NCBI GenBank assembly: GCA_028284285.1
Contig: JANQSA010000048.1
Location: forward strand, 1-64,000
Source of the DNA: Croceivirga sp.
Lineage (GTDB): Bacteria > Bacteroidota > Bacteroidia > Flavobacteriales > Flavobacteriaceae
DNA length: 64,000 nt
Reading direction: 5' to 3'
The notes under the pieces were generated by a model. The model was not told the DNA's origin and did no database searches. It saw only the letters and a program-made list of their open reading frames with translations. The translations under genes and the position numbers were made by a program. How positions within the stretch are numbered: position 1 is the stretch's first letter; every line of letters begins with the position of its first letter. Below, piece by piece: positions 24,926 through 34,691 of the stretch.

Positions 24926-25531
24926 ATGAAAGATCAAATTCTCCACAAAGCTACGGATATGTTCCTGGAACTGGGATTCAAGAGCGTTACCATGGATGAC
25001 CTGGCACAGGAAATGGGTATTTCCAAAAAAACAATTTATTCCCATTTTCCAAATAAAGCTCAATTAGTTGAAGAAAGCACTTTACACTTTTTTGAGCATG
25101 TCTCCAAGGGTATCAATCAAATCATTGCTCTGAAAAGAAACCCGATAGAAGAGCTTTACGAGATTAAGAAATTAGTGATGTCCCACCTCAAGGATGAGAA
25201 GAGTTCAACACAATACCAATTACAGAAGTACTACCCAAGGATTTTTGACACCTTGAGAAAAAAAGAATTTGAAGTGATGCATGACAGCATGCTGGAAAAT
25301 ATAGAACGTGGTATAGCTACGGGTATTTACAGGGAAAACCTGAACATACAATTTGTGGCCCGTATTTACTTTTCGGGAGTTCTAAGCTTATGTGATCATT
25401 ACCTTTTTCCAGTGAAGATGTTCACCAGGCCTGTTCTGGAAGACTACTTCCTGGAATACCACCTGAGAGGTATTGTGACACCAAAGGGACGAAAAATATT
25501 AAACGAAATCATCAATTCAAACCAAGAATAA
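24926..25531 (+). CDS. TetR/AcrR-family transcriptional regulator
   Basis: A 201-residue regulator with an N-terminal TetR HTH (ATDMFLELGFKSVTMDDLAQEMGISKKTIYSHFPNKAQLV, residues ~8-50) and a helical ligand-binding domain. It is the first gene of a four-gene operon with an outer-membrane factor, an adaptor and an RND pump; the TolC-like ATG follows its stop codon with no gap. It probably represses its own operon until an effector is bound. Confidence 0.92.
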   Translation: MKDQILHKATDMFLELGFKSVTMDDLAQEMGISKKTIYSHFPNKAQLVEESTLHFFEHVSKGINQIIALKRNPIEELYEIKKLVMSHLKDEKSSTQYQLQKYYPRIFDTLRKKEFEVMHDSMLENIERGIATGIYRENLNIQFVARIYFSGVLSLCDHYLFPVKMFTRPVLEDYFLEYHLRGIVTPKGRKILNEIINSNQE

Positions 25532-26890
25532 ATGCGAATAATCATTCTAAGCTTAGCATGTTGTATACCTTTTCTGTTAGGTGCGCAGGAACAAAAAAAC
25601 AGTTTTAGCCTGGATGAGGCTATTGCGTATGCTCTGGAGCACAACTATCAATCTATAAATGCAAGCAGGGACCTGGTAGATGCGCAAAAACAAAAGTGGG
25701 AAACCATTGCTACCGGACTTCCCCAGATAAGTGGTACGGTGAGCTATCAGAATCAAATTATCCAACCGATCAATCAGTTTCCGTCAATTTTGGTTCCGGA
25801 GGATTTCTTGCCGCCTGGTGTGATTCAGGATCCTGATACCTTTATACCGATTATATTTGCTCCTCCACAAACCGCTGTAGCCACGGCCACCCTTACGCAG
25901 CAGATTTTTGATGGCACTTACATCGTTGGGGTACAGGCCACCAAAGCGTTTCTGGATTATAGTAAAAACAACAAAGAAAAGACGGATTTAGAGGTTCGCA
26001 AAGCGATAGTGGAAGCGTATGGCAACGTCCTGCTGGCTCAGGAAAGTGTAGCCATTTTTGAAAAGAACAAGGCCACTTTAGAGAAAAACCTTTTTGAAAC
26101 CAAGAAGGTGTATGAGAATGGTCTGGGGGATGAGGAAAGTGTGGATCAGTTGCAAATAACGCTTTCTTCTGTAGAGAACCAGTTAAAAAACGCCAGACGC
26201 CTGGAAAAAATTACCTTGCAAATGCTCAACCTGATGATGGGAATATCCCTGGATAATCCCACCGTATTGATTGAGAATTTGGATGATCTTACGCAGAGCA
26301 AAATTGATTATGGTCTGCTGGACGCTGAACTGAATATGGCAAACAATGTGGATTACAAACTGGTGTACAATCTCAACGAACAGCGGTATTTTGAGTTGAA
26401 ATTGGCCAAAAGCAGGGCATTACCTACCCTGAATGCATTCATTAATTATGGCGGGAATTCCTTCAGTGATCGTTTCAACTTTTTAAGTCAGGGACAGCAG
26501 TGGTTTGAGTTTTCCACCTTCGGTGTGGACCTGAACATTCCCATTTTTAGTTCTTTAGGGAGAACAGCCACTACTCAAAGGGCAAAGATAGCCTATGAAA
26601 AAGCGAAAACAGAACTGACCGAAGCTGAAGAACAAATTCGGTTGCAACTGGAAAATGCTAAAAGCGATTATACCCTGGCCATTGAGGAATACCAGACCTC
26701 TAAGGATAATCTGGAATTGGCAGAACGTATTGAGAACAAAAACCAGATAAAGTACTCCGAAGGCCTGGCTACCAGCTTTGACCTTAGGCAAGCGCAAACG
26801 CAGTTGTACGCTACCCAACAGGAATACTTACAATCCATGGTAGATGTCATTAACCGAAAAACAGCATTGGAAATTATACTAAATCAATAA
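25532..26890 (+). CDS. TolC-family outer-membrane efflux protein
   Basis: A 452-residue protein with signal peptide (MRIIILSLACCIPFLLGAQ) and two OEP repeats: the first begins FSLDEAIAYALEHNY, the second spans roughly residues 250-450 with long coiled helices (AKIAYEKAKTELTEAEEQIRLQLENAKSDY in part). These form the trimeric channel-tunnel through the outer membrane and periplasm. It provides the exit duct for the RND pump encoded downstream. Confidence 0.92.
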   Translation: MRIIILSLACCIPFLLGAQEQKNSFSLDEAIAYALEHNYQSINASRDLVDAQKQKWETIATGLPQISGTVSYQNQIIQPINQFPSILVPEDFLPPGVIQDPDTFIPIIFAPPQTAVATATLTQQIFDGTYIVGVQATKAFLDYSKNNKEKTDLEVRKAIVEAYGNVLLAQESVAIFEKNKATLEKNLFETKKVYENGLGDEESVDQLQITLSSVENQLKNARRLEKITLQMLNLMMGISLDNPTVLIENLDDLTQSKIDYGLLDAELNMANNVDYKLVYNLNEQRYFELKLAKSRALPTLNAFINYGGNSFSDRFNFLSQGQQWFEFSTFGVDLNIPIFSSLGRTATTQRAKIAYEKAKTELTEAEEQIRLQLENAKSDYTLAIEEYQTSKDNLELAERIENKNQIKYSEGLATSFDLRQAQTQLYATQQEYLQSMVDVINRKTALEIILNQ

Positions 26891-26909
26891 TCAAGAAACA
26901 AATCATACA

Positions 26910-28100
26910 ATGAAAAAAATAGTATCACTGCTTTTGTTCGCATTGCTAATCATCTCTTGTGGTGGTGGGGCTTCGGATTCCGTGGAAGCGGTTATCGCGG
27001 GCAATGATCTTGAAAAAATACGGGCTAAACGGGCTGAAATAACAGAAGAGCTAAAAGCCGTTGAGGAACAGGTGCAACTCCTGGACGCCGCCATTGCGTC
27101 ACTGGACAAATCGGCCAATCTTCCCCTGGTCACCACAATGCAAGCCCAATCCGAAAAATTTATGCACTACCTGGAGTTGCAAGGCGATGTTATGACCGAC
27201 CAAAATGTATTGATCTATCCGGAAATATCCGGCACACTTTACAAGGTCTACGTCAAAGAAGGCCAAAAAGTGGCAAGAGGACAGTTATTAGCCTCGATTG
27301 ATGATGGCGGATTATCCAGTCAACTGGCGCAATTGAAGACCCAGACGGCTTTAGCCAAAACCACATTTGAACGGCAGAAAAGACTGTGGGATCAAAATAT
27401 CGGTTCGGAAATCCAGTATTTGCAGGCAAAAGCACAATACGAAGCCCAGGAGGACGCAGTGAGGCAATTGGAAAGCCAGGTGGCTAAGTCAAGCATTCGC
27501 GCCCCTTTTTCCGGCATTATTGATGATGTCATTAAAGACCAGGGTACCGTGGTGAGCCCGGGACCGGGATCTGAGGTTTTCCGAATTGTAAACCTTTCCA
27601 ATATGTATGTGGAGGTAGAAGTACCCGAAGCACATCTTTCCAATGTTACTCCGGGCAAAAGGGTAGAAGTATTTTTTCCCGTACTGGGAACCAGTGTTCA
27701 AACCAAGATCCGGCAAACCGGCAATTTTATTAACCCGGGGAATAGGTCATTCAGTGTAGAAATACCGGTTCCCAACAAGGACGGTTCCATAAAACCCAAC
27801 CTGACGGCGATAGCCAGGATTAATGATTACAGCAATGAAGACGCCATTCTTGTCCCTCAAAGCGTCATATCCGAAAATGCTACCGGAGAACAGTACGTTT
27901 ATTTGATCAAGGAAAACGGTTCGGCAACTGAAGTAGTTTCCAAAAAGACCATCATAGAATTAGGTAAGACCCAGGGGGATTATGTTGAAGTCCTTTCCGG
28001 CTTATCTGAAGGAGATAGTATCATTGTGGAAGGGGCCAGAAGTGTTAGGGACAACCAACAGGTTAAGGTGTTAAATGTTGAAAACACCGCTAAAAATTAA
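26910..28100 (+). CDS. RND efflux periplasmic adaptor (HlyD/AcrA family) lipoprotein
   Basis: A 396-residue protein with lipoprotein signal (LLFALLIISCGGG), a short coiled coil (~30-70, EITEELKAVEEQVQLLDAAI), a biotinyl-lipoyl-like half (VLIYPEISGTLYKVYVKEGQKVARGQLLASID), a helical hairpin, the second lipoyl half (IRAPFSGIIDDVIKDQGTVV) and beta-barrel/membrane-proximal domains. It links the inner-membrane pump to the TolC-like channel. The extra N-terminal coiled coil ahead of the lipoyl domain is unusual for AcrA. Confidence 0.92.
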   Translation: MKKIVSLLLFALLIISCGGGASDSVEAVIAGNDLEKIRAKRAEITEELKAVEEQVQLLDAAIASLDKSANLPLVTTMQAQSEKFMHYLELQGDVMTDQNVLIYPEISGTLYKVYVKEGQKVARGQLLASIDDGGLSSQLAQLKTQTALAKTTFERQKRLWDQNIGSEIQYLQAKAQYEAQEDAVRQLESQVAKSSIRAPFSGIIDDVIKDQGTVVSPGPGSEVFRIVNLSNMYVEVEVPEAHLSNVTPGKRVEVFFPVLGTSVQTKIRQTGNFINPGNRSFSVEIPVPNKDGSIKPNLTAIARINDYSNEDAILVPQSVISENATGEQYVYLIKENGSATEVVSKKTIIELGKTQGDYVEVLSGLSEGDSIIVEGARSVRDNQQVKVLNVENTAKN

Positions 28101-28103
28101 ACT

Positions 28104-31100
28104 ATGGAAAAAGCTAAAAAGAACGCCAACAAAGAATTCCGGCTCTCCTCCTGGGCGATACGCAATCCTTCGGTCATTTACGTAATGATCGGTATTTTCC
28201 TTTTCATAGGGATTTCGTCTTATTTCTCTATGCCCAGGGAAGAATTCCCGGAAGCCGTTGAGACCAAAATATATGTGAGTACCATTTATCCCGGGAATAC
28301 CGCGGAAGACATGGAGCGTCTGATCACCGATCCTTTGGAGGAAAGCTTAAAGAACGTGAGCAATTTTGTTGAGATGACCTCTATTTCTCAGGAAGATTAT
28401 TCCATGGTGGTAGTGGAATTTGATGAAAACATTACCGTGGAAGCGGCCAAGCAAAATGTTAAAGATGAGGTGGATACCGAAAAAGCGAGCGAAGACTGGC
28501 CGGTATTCAATGGGGCCAAGGTAGAACCCAATGTCTTTGATCTCAATTTGGCGGAGTCATTCCCTATCTTAAACGTCAACATTACAGGGGATTATCCTGT
28601 TGAAAAACTGAAGGAGTACGCGGAATACCTGGAAGATGAGATTGAAAATCTGGATGAAATAAAACAGGTGGACATTCGGGGAGCGCAGGAAAAGGAAGTG
28701 GAGGTTGCCGTGGACATTAACAAAATGATGGCGGCCAGGGTAAATTTTGATGACGTGATACAGGCCATCGCTAATGGTAATATGACCATGTCTGCAGGTA
28801 ATCTGATCACCAGCGGACAGCGGAGGACCATTCGAATTACCGGTGAAATTGAAAAACCTTCTGAACTCTATGATTTCGTGGTAAAGTCAGAGGATGGAAC
28901 AGTTTATCTGAAAGACATTGCTGAGGTCTCATTTAGCGAGGAAGACAAGACCACCTATGCCCGCGAATTGGGAGAAAGTGTAGTGATGTTAGACATCAAA
29001 AAACGTTCCGGTAAAAATGAGGTATTGGCTACCGAAAAGATCAAGGAAATTGTAGCTCAGGCCCAGGAAGACTATCTACCTGAAAACCTGGAAATCAGTT
29101 TTGCCAACGACAGTAGTAGTAGGACCCTGAACCAGGTAGATGATCTGGTCAACAATATTATTTTCGGAATCATCCTGGTGGTTACCGTGTTGATGTTCTT
29201 TTTGGGTTTCCGAAACGCCTTATTTGTCGGGTTTGCCATTCCCATGTCCATGTTCATGTCTTTTATGATCCTTTCTGCTTTGGGTTATACCTTAAACACC
29301 ATGATCCTCTTTGGACTCATCATGGGATTAGGGATGTTGGTGGACAATGGGGTTGTTGTGGTGGAAAACGTTTACCGCCTTATGGAACAAGAGGGGATGT
29401 CCCGAAAGGAAGCGGCTAAAAAGGGTATTGGTGAAATTGCAATTCCCATTATCATTTCTACTGCTACAACGGTAGCTGCTTTTGTACCGTTAGGTATGTG
29501 GCCGGGTATAATGGGAGAATTTATGATTTACTTTCCCATTACACTTTCGGTAGTTCTGGGTTCTTCACTTTTTGTGGCCATTTTTATGAACTCCATGCTG
29601 GTATCCCAATTTATGGAGGTTGGCGAAAAGGAACTCACCCGTAAACAATTAATACGCCTGAGCATCATCCTGGGTGGATTTGGTCTGTTTATCTTAGTAT
29701 TGGGCGGGCCAATACGCGGTTTGGGAACATTAATGATTGTTGTCGCTGGCTTATTCTGGATCTATAAGTACTTCTTAAAGAAATGGGCCTTGTATTTCCA
29801 AAAGAACATTCTCACCCGTTTTGAAGACCTTTATGAAAGGCAACTGAAGGGAGCCCTAAGGGGGAACAATGTGTACTGGTATTTTGGAGGCACTGTTTTT
29901 TTGCTTATTGCGGCATTTGCATCCTTTGGGGCGTCTGTAGAAAGCCAACGCACTAAAATGGAGTTTTTTCCGGATAACACGCCAAAAGAAATTTACGTCT
30001 ACATCGAATATCCGCAAGGAACCGATATTGAGAAAACCAATATCATAACCAAAGACATCGAAGAAAGAATATATGCCATTGTTGAAGAGGATCAGTATTT
30101 TGAGAATGGCGAGAACCTGTTGTTGGATACCGGGGTTTCCCAGGTAGGGAAAGGAGCGGAAAATCCTTTTACCGAAGCAGGTTCAGCAGCAGAAATGCCG
30201 CACCGGGGTAAGATTACCCTTTCCATGCAGGAATTCAAGTTCAGGAAAGGACGGGATAGCGAACAATTACGGTTTCGTATTCAAAATGCCCTGGCAGAAG
30301 TCTATCCCGGAGTGACCCTCTCGGTAGAAAAAGATGCGGTTGGCCCTCCCGCAGGGTATCCCGTAAACATAGAACTTATTGGTCAGAATTACGACACCTT
30401 GATCAATGTGGCAGAACGGATGCGGAATTATATCAATTCAAAAAGCATCGATGGAATGGAGGGTTTAAAAGTGGATGTGAATAAGAGCAATCCAGGGATG
30501 CAGGTAATCGTCGACCGGCAAAAAGCCGGAGAGCTCGGTGTCTCTGTAGGACAGGTAGGCCAACAGCTTAGAAGATCATTGTTTGGCGACAAAGCCGGGG
30601 TGTTCAAGAAAGATGGTGAAGATTATGACATTAACGTCCGATTCAATGAGGATCTCAGGTACAACACCAGTGCCCTGTTTGATCAAAATATCATTTTTAG
30701 GGATCAGGCCACGGGTAAAATCAAAGAAATCCCAATTTCTGCCGTGGCTACACGAAAAAATACCTCCTCATTTAATGCCATAAAGCACATCAACGGAGAA
30801 AGAGTGGTGACGGTGTACTCTGCACTAAAACCAGGAGGGAATGCTAAAATTATAGTTGATCAGATACAAAAGGAAATGGAAAGCTTTAAAGGGCTACCAC
30901 CCGGGGTAAAAATTGATTACACCGGTGAAATTGAAGAGCAGGACAAACAGCAAGCTTTTCTGGGCAGTGCTTTTATGGCAGGTCTTGGATTGATCATGTT
31001 AATTTTAGTGTTTCAGTTTGGCGGAGTATCCAAACCGGCAATTATCATGATGGCCATTTTCTTGAGTTTTATTGGCGTCTTTGGAGGATTGGTTGCCACA

Positions 31101-31604
31101 GGCTGGCCTTTTGTCATCATGATGACCATGATGGGGATCATAGCACTGGCAGGAATTGTAGTAAATAATGGGGTGGTGCTCCTGGATTATACCCAAATAC
31201 TCATCGATCGAAAAAAACTGGAATTGGATATTGGAGATGATGAACTATTAACCATGAAGGAGGTAACGGAGGCGATAATTAAAGGGGGGAAAGCAAGGCT
31301 TCGCCCGGTAATCCTGACAGCCATCACTACGGTATTGGGATTAATTCCTTTGGCTACCGGTCTCAACATCAATTTTGTAACCTTGTTTGGTCGATTTGAT
31401 CCTCAGGTGTATGTTGGTGGTGACAATGTCATCTTCTGGGGGCCTTTAGCCTGGACCGTGATCTTTGGTTTGATTGTGGCCACTTTCCTTACCCTGATTA
31501 TTGTTCCGGTATTGTTCAATATTGTATATCGAATAAAGACCAGGATTAAAGGCAGCCACAAGAAGAAAGAACCGAAAGAGACAAAAATGGACCTCGCTGC
31601 CTAA
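28104..31604 (+). CDS. RND-family efflux permease
   Basis: A 1166-residue inner-membrane pump, longer than AcrB (~1050). It has the duplicated layout: TM1, a large periplasmic porter loop, TM2-6 around residues 345-510 with GLGMLVDNGVVVVENVYRL in TM4, an extra hydrophobic pair at ~510-560, TM7, a second porter loop, and TM8-12. TM4 has VDN where drug-exporting HAE pumps have DD, so the proton relay differs. It pumps drugs, lipids or fatty acids driven by proton motive force; the substrate is unknown. Last gene of the TetR operon. Confidence 0.92.
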   Translation: MEKAKKNANKEFRLSSWAIRNPSVIYVMIGIFLFIGISSYFSMPREEFPEAVETKIYVSTIYPGNTAEDMERLITDPLEESLKNVSNFVEMTSISQEDYSMVVVEFDENITVEAAKQNVKDEVDTEKASEDWPVFNGAKVEPNVFDLNLAESFPILNVNITGDYPVEKLKEYAEYLEDEIENLDEIKQVDIRGAQEKEVEVAVDINKMMAARVNFDDVIQAIANGNMTMSAGNLITSGQRRTIRITGEIEKPSELYDFVVKSEDGTVYLKDIAEVSFSEEDKTTYARELGESVVMLDIKKRSGKNEVLATEKIKEIVAQAQEDYLPENLEISFANDSSSRTLNQVDDLVNNIIFGIILVVTVLMFFLGFRNALFVGFAIPMSMFMSFMILSALGYTLNTMILFGLIMGLGMLVDNGVVVVENVYRLMEQEGMSRKEAAKKGIGEIAIPIIISTATTVAAFVPLGMWPGIMGEFMIYFPITLSVVLGSSLFVAIFMNSMLVSQFMEVGEKELTRKQLIRLSIILGGFGLFILVLGGPIRGLGTLMIVVAGLFWIYKYFLKKWALYFQKNILTRFEDLYERQLKGALRGNNVYWYFGGTVFLLIAAFASFGASVESQRTKMEFFPDNTPKEIYVYIEYPQGTDIEKTNIITKDIEERIYAIVEEDQYFENGENLLLDTGVSQVGKGAENPFTEAGSAAEMPHRGKITLSMQEFKFRKGRDSEQLRFRIQNALAEVYPGVTLSVEKDAVGPPAGYPVNIELIGQNYDTLINVAERMRNYINSKSIDGMEGLKVDVNKSNPGMQVIVDRQKAGELGVSVGQVGQQLRRSLFGDKAGVFKKDGEDYDINVRFNEDLRYNTSALFDQNIIFRDQATGKIKEIPISAVATRKNTSSFNAIKHINGERVVTVYSALKPGGNAKIIVDQIQKEMESFKGLPPGVKIDYTGEIEEQDKQQAFLGSAFMAGLGLIMLILVFQFGGVSKPAIIMMAIFLSFIGVFGGLVATGWPFVIMMTMMGIIALAGIVVNNGVVLLDYTQILIDRKKLELDIGDDELLTMKEVTEAIIKGGKARLRPVILTAITTVLGLIPLATGLNINFVTLFGRFDPQVYVGGDNVIFWGPLAWTVIFGLIVATFLTLIIVPVLFNIVYRIKTRIKGSHKKKEPKETKMDLAA

Positions 31605-31627
31605 ACCTATAAGACGAGACGATATTG

Positions 31628-31661
31628 AAAAAGCCCTGACATTAACATGTCAGGGCTTTTT
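31628..31661. terminator. Strong bidirectional intrinsic terminator
   Basis: AAAAAGCCCTGACAT - TAAC - ATGTCAGGGCTTTTT is a perfect 15-bp stem with a 4-base loop and A/T runs on both sides. It lies between the RND gene (plus strand) and the convergent MORN-like gene (minus strand), and can end both transcripts. Confidence 0.92.
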
Positions 31662-31686
31662 GTAAACACTACACTAATAATCTTAG

Positions 31687-32037
31687 CTAAAGCCGTACAG
31701 AAACCATTTCAGATTGGTTCCAGTTTTTTACCGCAACAATTTTGTTATCCTTAAAATCAACTTCTTTTAGAATGTCACCTTCCCAGAAAAACCATTTTCC
31801 TTGTCGGCTACCATCGATATACTTTCCGGAAGCGATTTTCTTTCCATTGACATCATACATAAACCATTGCCCGTGTAATTTTCCCTTAAGCAAATAGCCG
31901 GTTTGTGCTATTTCCCCATTGTCGTGGAAATAAGTAGCCTGGACCATTTTCCCCACTTGTTCAAATGTCGGTTTATTATCTTGTGAAAACATATAAACCG
32001 AAAACATCATCGCCAAAAGTAATATTGCTTTCTTCAT
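31687..32037 (-). CDS. Exported MORN-like (YwqK-type) repeat protein
   Basis: A 116-residue protein with signal peptide (MKKAILLLAMMFSVYMFSQ). It has repeats of the MORN/YwqK pattern: YFHDNGEIAQTGYLLKGKLHGQW, MYDVNGKKIASGKYIDGSRQGKW and a shorter WEGDILKEVDFKDNKIV. Databases often label such proteins 'toxin-antitoxin YwqK family antitoxin', but no toxin is adjacent and the protein is exported, so that name would mislead. Role unknown; probably a small beta-sheet protein of the envelope. Confidence 0.75.
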   Translation of the reverse strand: MKKAILLLAMMFSVYMFSQDNKPTFEQVGKMVQATYFHDNGEIAQTGYLLKGKLHGQWFMYDVNGKKIASGKYIDGSRQGKWFFWEGDILKEVDFKDNKIVAVKNWNQSEMVSVRL

Positions 32038-32213
32038 AATTTATGGGTTTATTGTTATTATATTAACGTTAAGAACACAAATATACGTATTTCTAAACAA
32101 TTTATAAACTAAAAATTTACTATTTATTTACATTAAATTTACATAAACCATATAATTATTTGATTTTCAATATATAAGCATTTGTAAGTTTTTGTCGTCA
32201 ATTTTCAGGAATT

Positions 32214-32244
32214 GTATGAACGGTAAAAAAAACCGTATGAACGG
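32214..32244. promoter_or_regulatory. Direct repeats with exact 21-bp periodicity upstream of aspS
   Basis: GTATGAACGG occurs at 32214-32223 and again at 32235-32244, a 21-bp offset, which is two helical turns. The intervening bases also form ACGGT-(A)n-ACCGT. The spacing fits a regulator binding one DNA face in the divergent region between the MORN-like gene and aspS. Confidence 0.4.
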
Positions 32245-32268
32245 CCAGGTATCTTTGACTGAATTTAA

Positions 32269-32300
32269 TTGCACTAACCCCTGCGAACATCTTAACTTTG
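32269..32300 (+). promoter_or_regulatory. Probable aspS promoter
   Basis: TAACTTTG at 32293-32300 matches TAnnTTTG. A TTG at 32269-32271 lies 21 bases before it. The ATG follows 20 bases after the -7 element. Confidence 0.5.
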
Positions 32301-32319
32301 CCCCCATTAAAACACAATT

Positions 32320-34068
32320 ATGTACAGAAGTCATACCTGTGGAGAGCTCGGGATAAAGGATATCGATAGGGAGGTAACCCTAAGTGGTTGGGTACAGAAA
32401 GTCCGGGACAAAGGTTTTGTAGTGTGGATAGACCTGCGTGACCGCTATGGCCTTACGCAATTGGTCTTTGATGAGGAACGTACTCCAAAACAGCTGTTGG
32501 AGCAGGCCAAAGCTTTAGGGAGGGAAACAGTTGTCCGGGTTTTGGGAACCGTAATTGAACGCGCTTCTAAAAATCCCAATAGGACCACCGGGGAAATTGA
32601 AGTTTTGGTCAAAGAACTTAGCATTCTGAACAAGGCGCTCCTTCCCCCTTTTACCATTGAGGATGAAACCGACGGAGGGGATGACCTCCGGATGAAATAT
32701 CGCTACCTGGATATCAGAAGGACCCCAATTAGGGACAACCTCATCTTCAGGCATACGGTAACCATGGAAGTACGAAACTATCTCTCTGCTCAGGGATTTA
32801 TTGAAGTGGAAACCCCCTATTTGATTAAATCCACTCCTGAGGGTGCCCGAGATTTTCTGGTGCCCAGTCGAATGAATGAGGGACAGTTCTACGCCCTTCC
32901 CCAATCCCCTCAGACCTTCAAACAATTGTTAATGGTAGGGGGCATGGACAAGTATTTCCAAATTGTGAAATGTTTCCGGGATGAAGACCTAAGAGCAGAT
33001 CGCCAACCGGAGTTTACCCAAATCGATTGCGAAATGGCCTTTGTAGAGCAGGAGGATGTCTTGCAAATGTTTGAAGGGCTCACCAGGCACCTTTTAAAAG
33101 CCATCAAAGGAGTGGAAATCGGGCCCTTCCCCAGAATGACCTATGATGAGGCGATGCGACGTTACGGAAATGACAAGCCCGATATCCGCTTTGGGATGGA
33201 GTTTGGAGAATTGAACGCTGTTGCACAACACAAAGACTTTAATGTGTTCAATACCGCTGAACTGGTCGTAGGTATAGCGGTTCCCGGGGCTGCTTCCTAC
33301 ACACGAAAAGAAATCGACAAACTCATTGATTGGGCAAAACGCCCACAGGTAGGTGCCAAAGGAATGGTCTATGTAAAATGTAATGAAGATGGGACCTTTA
33401 AATCCTCCGTGGATAAGTTTTACGATCAGGAGGACCTGGCACAGTGGGCAAAAATAACAGGAGCGAAAACCGGAGATCTGATTTTAATACTTTCCGGGGA
33501 AGCAAATACAACACGTGCACAGCTCAGTACCCTCCGCATGGAGATGGCAGAACGCCTGGGATGGCGAAAACCGGATGAATTTGCTCCTTTGTGGGTGATT
33601 GACTTTCCCCTTTTGGAATTGGATGAAGCTACCGGCCATTACCACGCCATGCACCATCCGTTTACTTCACCAAAGCCGGGGCAACTGGAACTCCTGGATA
33701 CCGATCCGGGGGCCGTTAGGGCCAATGCCTACGATCTGGTGTTGAATGGCAACGAAATTGGCGGAGGTTCCATTCGTATCCATGACAAGGAAACCCAGGC
33801 CATCATGTTCAAACACCTTGGTTTTACCCCGGAAGAAGCCCGGGCCCAGTTTGGGTTTTTAATGGATGCCTTTCAATACGGTGCTCCACCTCATGGCGGC
33901 ATTGCCTTTGGCTTGGACCGATTGGTAGCTATCCTGGGTGGGCAGGAAACCATTCGGGATTTTATCGCTTTTCCCAAAAACAATAGCGGACGGGACGTGA
34001 TGATTGATGCGCCGGCTACTATTGATGAGGAGCAACTGAAGGAATTGCATCTGAAAGTGGATGCGTAA
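32320..34068 (+). CDS. aspS: Aspartyl-tRNA synthetase
   Basis: A 582-residue class IIb synthetase of bacterial type. It has the N-terminal OB fold (residues 1-105; [25 protein letters not shown]), class II motif 1 around 150-180, motif 2 in [21 protein letters not shown], the bacterial GAD insertion (~285-405) and motif 3 in [16 protein letters not shown]. It charges tRNA-Asp with aspartate in the cytosol. Length is normal for bacterial AspRS (~590). A lone gene with its own promoter. Confidence 0.97.
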   Translation: MYRSHTCGELGIKDIDREVTLSGWVQKVRDKGFVVWIDLRDRYGLTQLVFDEERTPKQLLEQAKALGRETVVRVLGTVIERASKNPNRTTGEIEVLVKELSILNKALLPPFTIEDETDGGDDLRMKYRYLDIRRTPIRDNLIFRHTVTMEVRNYLSAQGFIEVETPYLIKSTPEGARDFLVPSRMNEGQFYALPQSPQTFKQLLMVGGMDKYFQIVKCFRDEDLRADRQPEFTQIDCEMAFVEQEDVLQMFEGLTRHLLKAIKGVEIGPFPRMTYDEAMRRYGNDKPDIRFGMEFGELNAVAQHKDFNVFNTAELVVGIAVPGAASYTRKEIDKLIDWAKRPQVGAKGMVYVKCNEDGTFKSSVDKFYDQEDLAQWAKITGAKTGDLILILSGEANTTRAQLSTLRMEMAERLGWRKPDEFAPLWVIDFPLLELDEATGHYHAMHHPFTSPKPGQLELLDTDPGAVRANAYDLVLNGNEIGGGSIRIHDKETQAIMFKHLGFTPEEARAQFGFLMDAFQYGAPPHGGIAFGLDRLVAILGGQETIRDFIAFPKNNSGRDVMIDAPATIDEEQLKELHLKVDA

Positions 34069-34145
34069 ATCTGAGTACAGATCCTTTTATGCCTAGCAAA
34101 ACAAATCGCGGTCAAGCATCTCAAAAATGGGCTACTTTTAGTTAG

Positions 34146-34691
34146 ATGAAGAAGTGGCTGAAAATAGCGTTGTTTATTCTTTTGGGGATCCTTCTTACCC
34201 TAGGCGGGGTCATTGGCTTTGGGTATTACAACTATTGGGGCCGGTTTACTGCCGACAAAGAAGCGTTTCCGCATAACGTGGAATACATCGACCCCAACAA
34301 AGCACTTTATGGCAACGATTTTAAAGCCTGTAATGAAAATAGAATCGCCCAATACTATAATCCTGAACGAGCCAGCTACAGTAAGGGAAAAAATGGGCTA
34401 AGGGATTTTATCTTTTCGAATTACAAAAACAAAAACTATAAGGACTCGGGTTATCTGAATATTCGTTTTGTAATTAATTGTAAGGGAGATGCCGGTAGAT
34501 ACATGATCCATGAAAATACCCTGGACCTTGAACCCACAAAGCTAAACAAAGATATGGTCGAGCAGCTCTTTACATTGACGCGACAATTAAAAAAATGGAA
34601 CCCCGTGCAGTATAAGGAAGAAAAATGGGATGCTTATATGTATATATCATATCGCATAGAAAATGGAGAGATTCGTGAGATATTGCCTTAG
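34146..34691 (+). CDS. Membrane-anchored protein with TonB C-terminal-like domain
   Basis: A 181-residue protein with one N-terminal transmembrane helix (residues ~5-28) and a C-terminal region that follows the TonB_C pattern: a first helix (LRDFIFSNYKNKNY), strand LNIRFVINCKGDAG, helix LNKDMVEQLFTLTRQLKKWNPVQY, strand DAYMYISYRIENGE. It lacks the Pro-rich spacer of a true TonB, so it is at most a TonB-like relative and may not energise transport. It overlaps the next gene by 29 bases, so both are co-translated. Confidence 0.6.
   Translation: MKKWLKIALFILLGILLTLGGVIGFGYYNYWGRFTADKEAFPHNVEYIDPNKALYGNDFKACNENRIAQYYNPERASYSKGKNGLRDFIFSNYKNKNYKDSGYLNIRFVINCKGDAGRYMIHENTLDLEPTKLNKDMVEQLFTLTRQLKKWNPVQYKEEKWDAYMYISYRIENGEIREILP

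Noticed and set aside
31687-32037. Toxin-antitoxin antitoxin (YwqK label)
   Set aside because: Exported MORN-like protein with no toxin neighbour; the database-style name does not reflect a function here.
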